From PALSA-505 sp035308365 (GTDB lineage Bacteria; Actinomycetota; Actinomycetes; Streptosporangiales; Streptosporangiaceae): 64,000 nt of DNA. The first letter of the stretch is position 1. Every line of letters begins with the position of its first letter. The stretch covers positions 1 to 64,000 of the forward strand of contig DATGGU010000105.1 of the NCBI GenBank assembly GCA_035308365.1. The letters run 5' to 3'. The position numbers were made by a program, and so were the translations under genes. A model generated the notes under the pieces. That model was given only the letters and a program-made list of their open reading frames with translations, was not told the DNA's origin and searched no databases. This document shows positions 60,191 through 64,000 of this stretch, in pieces.

Positions 60191-60862
60191 ATGAGCACCG
60201 AAACGCCGCTGTCCGCCACTTCGCGCACGAAGCTCCGCCGCCTGTCCGAGCGCGGCCGGACCGACCGCGCCGACCTGTATGCCGTGCTCGACGCCGGCTT
60301 CCTGTGCCACCTCGGCGTCATCCACGACGGCGCGCCACGGGTGATCCCCACCGCGTACGGCAGAATCGAAGACAGCCTGTACCTGCACGGCTCGACCGCG
60401 AACCGGAGCCTGCTCGCCGCCGACGGCCAGCCCGCCTGCGTGACGGTGACCCACCTGGACGGCCTGGTCTGCGCCCGTTCGGTATTTCACCACTCAATGA
60501 ACTACCGTAGCGCGATGGTGTTCGGCACGGCCCGCCTCATCCACGACGAACAGGAGCGGATGGCCGCCCTGCGGACCATCGTGGACAACATGATCCCCGG
60601 CCGTTGGGACGCTTCCCGCTCCCCCAGCCGCAAGGAACTGGCCGCCACCGCCGTGCTGGCGATGCCGCTGGCCGAGGCCTCGGTCAAGATCCGCACCGGC
60701 CCCGCGTCGGACGAGCCGGAAGACTATGACCTGGACGTTTGGGCCGGTGTCGTGCCCACCCGGCTGGAGTTCGGCGAGCCCGAGCCCGATTCGCAGCTAC
60801 CGTTGGGCATCGGCATCCCCGAGCACATCCTCCAGCTCGGCGGCACCCTGTCGGATCGGTAA
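60191..60862 (+). CDS. PNPOx-family flavoprotein (NimA-like), MocR target
   Basis: A 223-aa protein from ATG 60191. The split-barrel fold is shown by AVLDAGFLCHLGVIHDGAPR near residues 31–50, IPTAYGRIEDSLYLHGSTAN and MNYRSAMVFGTARLIHDEQE near residues 102–121. It fits the 'pyridoxamine 5'-phosphate oxidase family' with Nim-like homologues. The paired MocR regulator suggests a link to vitamin B6 or to an amine. Cofactor FMN is likely. Confidence 0.88.
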   Translation: MSTETPLSATSRTKLRRLSERGRTDRADLYAVLDAGFLCHLGVIHDGAPRVIPTAYGRIEDSLYLHGSTANRSLLAADGQPACVTVTHLDGLVCARSVFHHSMNYRSAMVFGTARLIHDEQERMAALRTIVDNMIPGRWDASRSPSRKELAATAVLAMPLAEASVKIRTGPASDEPEDYDLDVWAGVVPTRLEFGEPEPDSQLPLGIGIPEHILQLGGTLSDR

Positions 60863-60915
60863 TTCCTTTTCTTGCCCGGACCGTTAGCGGTCCACTTTGC
60901 CTCTAGGCTGGGGAG

Positions 60916-61557
60916 ATGACCGACCGGCTCGTCTGGATCGACTGTGAGATGACCGGTCTCGACCTTGAGCGTGACGCTCTGATCGAGATCGCCTGCCTGG
61001 TGACCGATGGCGAGCTGAACGTGCTCGACGGCGGTGTGGCGGCCGTCATCAAACCACCACCCGAAGCTCTGGACCAGATGGCCGACGTCGTGCGGGAGAT
61101 GCACACAACATCCGGCCTGCTGGCCGACCTGCCCAACGGCATCGCCCTCGCCGAGGCGCACGAGCTGGTACTCAGCTATGTGCAACTCCACGTGAAGGAG
61201 CCACGCAAGGTACCGCTCTGCGGCAACTCCATCGCCACCGACCGGTCCTTCCTGGCCCGCGACATGCCCGAGCTCGACGCATTCCTGCACTACCGAATGG
61301 TCGACGTGTCGAGTATCAAGGAACTGGCCAGGCGCTGGTACCCACGCGCCTACTTCGCCAGCCCGCCGAAGCGCGGCGGCCACCGGGCCCTGGCCGACAT
61401 CAACGACTCGGTGCGTGAGCTTCGTTACTACCGCGAGGCGATCTTCGTGCCGCAGCCCGGCCCGGACTCGGTGACGGCCAGGGCGATCGGCGCCCGCCAT
61501 TCTGTCCGGCCCGGCCCCCCAGGGGACGCGGCTGAGGAATCCGGTTCGGACCTGTGA
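60916..61557 (+). CDS. orn: Oligoribonuclease
   Basis: 3'-5' exonuclease that degrades dinucleotides such as pGpG. The 213-aa protein is DEDDh type: LVWIDCEMTGLDLERDALIE near residues 5–24 (D, E), CGNSIATDRSFLARDMPELD near residues 101–120 (D), YRMVDVSSIKELARRWYP, and GGHRALADINDSVRELRYYR near residues 153–172 (H, D). The C-terminal 30 residues are a disordered tail. It lies directly upstream of tRNA-His, a known actinobacterial order. Confidence 0.96.
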   Translation: MTDRLVWIDCEMTGLDLERDALIEIACLVTDGELNVLDGGVAAVIKPPPEALDQMADVVREMHTTSGLLADLPNGIALAEAHELVLSYVQLHVKEPRKVPLCGNSIATDRSFLARDMPELDAFLHYRMVDVSSIKELARRWYPRAYFASPPKRGGHRALADINDSVRELRYYREAIFVPQPGPDSVTARAIGARHSVRPGPPGDAAEESGSDL

Positions 61558-61615
61558 CTCAGTGCCGCTACACTTCAGGAGGCCGAACGCGATCGGTTTG
61601 ATCGCCCGGCACCTT

Positions 61616-61690
61616 GGTGGGCGTAGCTCAGTTGGTTAGAGCGCCAGGTTGTGGTCCTGGATGTCGTGGGTTCGAATCCCATCGCTCACC
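61616..61690 (+). tRNA. tRNA-His (anticodon GTG)
   Basis: Full cloverleaf: acceptor GTGGGCG with CGCTCAC (one G·T), D-arm GCTC/GAGC, anticodon stem CCAGG/CCTGG around TTGTGGT, and T-arm GTGGG-TTCGAAT-CCCAT. The anticodon is GTG. The extra G at position -1 (61616) and C73 (61690) are the identity marks of tRNA-His. CCA is not encoded. A GNRA-loop hairpin GATGTC-GCAA-GACATC (61697–61712) follows. Confidence 0.97.
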
Positions 61691-61696
61691 CCCTGT

Positions 61697-61712
61697 GATG
61701 TCGCAAGACATC
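61697..61712 (+). other. GNRA-tetraloop hairpin after tRNA-His
   Basis: GATGTC at 61697–61702 pairs perfectly with GACATC at 61707–61712 around a GCAA tetraloop, a very stable RNA fold. It may protect or guide 3'-end processing of the tRNA precursor before the terminator. Confidence 0.55.
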
Positions 61713-61719
61713 GGAATGA

Positions 61720-61750
61720 CCCCGAACCCACGTCAGGGTTCGGGGTTTTT
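61720..61750 (+). terminator. Intrinsic terminator after tRNA-His
   Basis: CCCCGAACCC (61720–61729) and GGGTTCGGGG (61736–61745) form a perfect 10-bp stem around ACGTCA, directly followed by TTTTT (61746–61750). This is the clearest Rho-independent terminator in the window and ends the orn/tRNA-His transcript. Confidence 0.93.
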
Positions 61751-61805
61751 GCGTTTGCGGGGTGTTCCGGTGGGCGGCCGGTGATTGCGTTAGCGTCATT
61801 GCTGC

Positions 61806-61834
61806 TTGACCGTAATGCGGCATTACGCCATAGT
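61806..61834 (+). promoter_or_regulatory. Toxin–antitoxin promoter with palindromic operator in its spacer
   Basis: TTGACC (61806–61811) and CATAGT (61829–61834) are good -35 and -10 boxes with a 17-bp spacer. A perfect inverted repeat CGTAATG-CGG-CATTACG lies at 61811–61827 and fills the spacer. A start about 7 bp after the -10 box falls at the ATG (61841), and no ribosome-binding site precedes the ATG, so the mRNA is probably leaderless. Binding of the antitoxin here would block RNA polymerase. Confidence 0.75.
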
Positions 61835-61840
61835 GGCCCT

Positions 61841-62149
61841 ATGAGTTATCACGGGTATGCCGCTGTTCAAGGGCGCGGAACGGTCGCGCTTCCTGCCGAG
61901 TTGCGGCGTAAGTACCGGCTGGACGAGCCGGGGGCGCAACTGGAGATCATCGAGCGGGAGGACGGGGTGATCGAGCTGCGGCCCACTTTGCCGGTACCGG
62001 TGGACGAGATGTGGTTCTGGACTGAAGAGCACCAGGTGGCTGAGCGGGAGGCGGAAGAAGACCTGAAGGCCGGCCGGTATCGCACATTCGATGACGCCGA
62101 GTCCTTCCTCGCCGACCTTGCGTCGCTGGCCACTGAGACGAGCGAATGA
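61841..62149 (+). CDS. AbrB/MazE-family antitoxin
   Basis: A 102-aa protein with an N-terminal SpoVT/AbrB swapped-hairpin domain: QGRGTVALPAELRRKYRLDE near residues 10–29 and LEIIEREDGVIELRP near residues 34–48. The helical acidic C-terminus (AEREAEEDLKAGRYRTFDDA) likely wraps the toxin. ATG 61841 is preferred; the longer frame from 61649 runs through the tRNA. Its stop overlaps the toxin ATG by 4 bp, giving tight coupling. Confidence 0.85.
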   Translation: MSYHGYAAVQGRGTVALPAELRRKYRLDEPGAQLEIIEREDGVIELRPTLPVPVDEMWFWTEEHQVAEREAEEDLKAGRYRTFDDAESFLADLASLATETSE

Positions 62150-62457
62150 AGTATCGCTCGCTGGAGTCGTTCAGGAACGACTTCCGGCGGCTTCCGTCCG
62201 ACCATCAGCGCCTGTTTCAGCAGATGCTGCGGGATTACTTTCTTCCAGCCATTGAGGCGGGATCGTTCAGCGGTACGCCACCATGGCCCAAGCGGTTGCG
62301 GATCCACAGGTTGAGCAATACCGAAATCTACTCACTGACCTGGAACTTCGCCTCACCTGACGGCCGGGCAACCTTTCATCTCGACAAGACCGATGATGGC
62401 GATCCGCTTCTGGTGTGGCGCCGCATCGGTGATCACCACATCTACAAGCACCCCTGA
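62146..62457 (+). CDS. RelE/ParE-like toxin
   Basis: A 103-aa protein with a RelE/ParE-type layout: two N-terminal helices (SLESFRNDFRRLPSDHQRLF, QQMLRDYFLPAIEAGSF) then beta strands (RLSNTEIYSLTWNF, GRATFHLDKTDDGDPLLVWR, RIGDHHIYKHP). The C-terminal His and Arg residues could form an RNase site. Translation is coupled to the AbrB-type antitoxin. Whether it cleaves mRNA or poisons gyrase is not predictable; the fold call rests on pattern only. Confidence 0.78.
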   Translation: MKYRSLESFRNDFRRLPSDHQRLFQQMLRDYFLPAIEAGSFSGTPPWPKRLRIHRLSNTEIYSLTWNFASPDGRATFHLDKTDDGDPLLVWRRIGDHHIYKHP

Positions 62458-62474
62458 GGGCCAGCCTCCTGGGG

Positions 62475-63047
62475 TCAAAGGGACGCGGCCAGGTCGGCTA
62501 GTTTCTGGATGCGGGTGACTATGTCTTCGTGGACTGCTTGAGGTGGGCGGGTGCCGTCTACGCTGAACATCCATTCGCGGCCGGCGTAGTACTCCAGGAG
62601 GGGGACCGTTTTCTCCCGGTAGACGTCGAGGCGGTGTTCGATGATGGACTGGGCGTCTTCGCAACCCCGGCCACGGGCCAGGAGGCGGCGGATCAGTTCT
62701 TCGCGGGGGACGTTGAGGTGGATGGCGGCTTGGACTTCGGCGCCCAGCGGCTGGACGATGGCGTAGGAGGCTTTCGCTTGCTTGACCGTTCGGGGGAAGC
62801 CGTCGAGGACGTAGCCGTTGGTCGCGGCCAGGACCGGCTTGAGCAGGATGGCCTGGACAACCTCGTCGGGGACCAGGTCGCCCCTGTTGACGTAGGACTG
62901 TACCGTCCGGCCGAGCGGTGTCTGGTCCTTGACGTTCTGGCGAAGCAGATCGCCGCTGGAGATATGCGCGATGCCGAAGCGTTCGGCGAGCAGGGTGGCC
63001 TGCGTTCCCTTGCCCGCGCCGGGAGCGCCGATGAGCAGAAGCCGCAT
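62475..63047 (-). CDS. adk: Adenylate kinase, short form without LID
   Basis: AMP + ATP to 2 ADP. From ATG 63047 the product is 190 aa: MRLLLIGAPGAGKGTQATLL (P-loop, residues 7–14), ISSGDLLRQN (AMP site), GYVLDGFPRTVKQAKA near residues 79–94 and RLDVYREKTVPLLEYYAG near residue 140. The LID region is reduced to about ten residues (GRGCEDAQSI), as in short bacterial kinases. A GTG start at 63062 is possible. It is not in the usual secY neighbourhood, so a second copy may exist elsewhere. Confidence 0.88.
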   Translation of the reverse strand: MRLLLIGAPGAGKGTQATLLAERFGIAHISSGDLLRQNVKDQTPLGRTVQSYVNRGDLVPDEVVQAILLKPVLAATNGYVLDGFPRTVKQAKASYAIVQPLGAEVQAAIHLNVPREELIRRLLARGRGCEDAQSIIEHRLDVYREKTVPLLEYYAGREWMFSVDGTRPPQAVHEDIVTRIQKLADLAASL

Positions 63048-63306
63048 CTGATCACCCTGCACTAACCGCCGGCCAGCCGCCAGGGGCGAAACACGTGGTT
63101 CACCTCACGTAGCTGGAGGAACGCTGATTGTGACTACCAGGTTTCTGGATCTGGGCGCGGGATGCATTATTCACTGCGGAGCTGGTAGCACAATGGGGCT
63201 GCGGGGTGCCGGGCAGGCGCGGTTATGGCCGCGTGGGCGGGGGCCGCTGGTGTCCCCGATCTTCCGTCACCCGCGAGCGTGTGATCACCTGGTGGAGGAA
63301 CCACAA

Positions 63307-64000
63307 ATGAGCGACTGGCCGCCAGAGGGCTGGTACCGCGACGAGGCCAGGCGTGCGTCGTCAAAGGATGAATATCCCTCCGTTACGGGATCATCCGATC
63401 CCACGGTACGGCTTCCGTCCGGGGGGCGGGCCATGAGCGGTGACCCGGCATGGGGCGCTCAGCCGGATCAGATGCCGCCGCCAAGCACCTGGCCGCAGCA
63501 GCCGCCACCGCGGACCGGACGCCGGTCTGGCCGGAGTGGCTGGCGCCGGCCGGGCCGGTGGGTCAAGCTGATCGCCGGGCTGATCGTGCTCATTTTGCTC
63601 GTCTCGGTGGGACTGTACTTCTACCTGAACTCCAAGCTGACCCGGTCCAGCATCCTGGTCGACTACCCGAACAGGCCGGCCGCCTCGGCGGGGACGAACT
63701 GGCTGATCGCGGGTTCGGACAGCCGGCAGGGGCTGACCCGGGCGGATGAGCGGAAGTACTCCACCGGGCGGGACATCAGTGGCAGCCGTTCCGACACGAT
63801 CATGTTGTTGCACATCTCGTCGAACGGGACGCCGGACGTGCTGGTCAGCATCCCGCGCGACTCCTACGTGGCGATCCCGGGATACGGCAGTAACAAGATC
63901 AATGCCGCCTTCTCGTTCGGCGGGCCCAAGCTGCTGGCGGAAACCGTGCAGAACGCTACCGGCCTGCGCATCGACCACTTCATGGAGATCGGCTTCGGTG
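63307..64000 (+). CDS. LytR-CpsA-Psr (LCP) family cell-wall ligase, 3' end cut by window edge
   Basis: Transfers glycopolymers or teichoic-acid-like chains to peptidoglycan. ATG 63307 follows GGAGG at 7-bp spacing. The protein has a cytosolic Pro-rich N-terminus (about 75 residues, DQMPPPSTWPQQPPPRTGRR), one membrane segment (LIAGLIVLILLVSVGLYFYL near 85–104), and the LCP domain with NWLIAGSDSRQGLTRADE near 126–143, SGSRSDTIMLLHIS, SIPRDSYVAIPG and NKINAAFSFGGPKLLAETVQ. The frame is open to the right edge at 231 codons. The frame also stays open upstream to a GTG near 63128, but the internal ribosome-binding site favours 63307. Confidence 0.9.
   Translation, partial: MSDWPPEGWYRDEARRASSKDEYPSVTGSSDPTVRLPSGGRAMSGDPAWGAQPDQMPPPSTWPQQPPPRTGRRSGRSGWRRPGRWVKLIAGLIVLILLVSVGLYFYLNSKLTRSSILVDYPNRPAASAGTNWLIAGSDSRQGLTRADERKYSTGRDISGSRSDTIMLLHISSNGTPDVLVSIPRDSYVAIPGYGSNKINAAFSFGGPKLLAETVQNATGLRIDHFMEIGFG

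Noticed and set aside
63128..63306. N-terminal extension of the LCP gene
   Set aside because: The frame is open, but a clear GGAGG at 7 bp before ATG 63307 and non-family-like extension sequence favour the shorter form.

Overview
The window is high-GC actinobacterial DNA. Support for this comes from the mycothiol ligase MshC, three WhiJ-like XRE/DUF397 loci, an orn–tRNA-His junction, the rpsO–pnp and rimP–nusA–ylxR–infB order, and many GTG starts and 4-bp overlaps. Order and content fit a filamentous actinomycete, probably of the Streptosporangiales or a relative; the genus cannot be fixed by reading alone.

Left part (1–17.8 kb), mostly minus strand: the translation/RNA-metabolism backbone rimP–nusA–[island]–ylxR–infB–DUF503–rbfA–nrnA–truB–ribF–rpsO–pnp (pnp runs off the left edge). 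A 4.3-kb accessory island (10.7–15.1 kb: XRE, DUF397, ParB-like, DUF6338, HATPase) sits between nusA and ylxR, which are normally adjacent. A ferritin-like DUF4439 pair lies next to rimP, as is usual.

Middle (17.8–38.6 kb): an accessory stretch (XRE/DUF397, HelD helicase, LuxR-type STAND regulator with a ProA paralogue, unknown genes) lies where proS is usual. It is followed by a GNAT gene, a secreted TAP-like hydrolase, a sugar ABC importer with a DeoR-type regulator, and the isoprenoid/protease block ispG–rip1–dxr. The usual ispG–GNAT neighbourhood is thus split by the transporter island.

Right part (38.6–64 kb): a probable 10-methyl branched fatty-acid pair (bfaB/bfaA), a PQQ-type beta-propeller, a racemase-like protein, DUF4192, mshC, amidase, YbaK, CPBP protease and GH25 lysozyme come first. 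Then follow a third WhiJ-like locus with divergent HATPase, RNA/protein methyltransferases, a kinase-like phosphotransferase, and a MocR/flavin-oxidoreductase pair. The end holds orn, tRNA-His, an AbrB/RelE-like toxin–antitoxin pair, a short adenylate kinase and the start of an LCP cell-wall ligase.

Two cross-window patterns stand out. First, many gene junctions carry unrelated short tandem repeats, several of which begin at or include the stop codon of the upstream gene (nusA, bfaA, DUF503, and close to mshC). Second, all three WhiJ-like loci have TGCA-spacer-TGCA motifs in their divergent control regions. The toxin–antitoxin pair has a palindromic operator exactly filling the spacer of a consensus-like promoter and appears to be leaderless.
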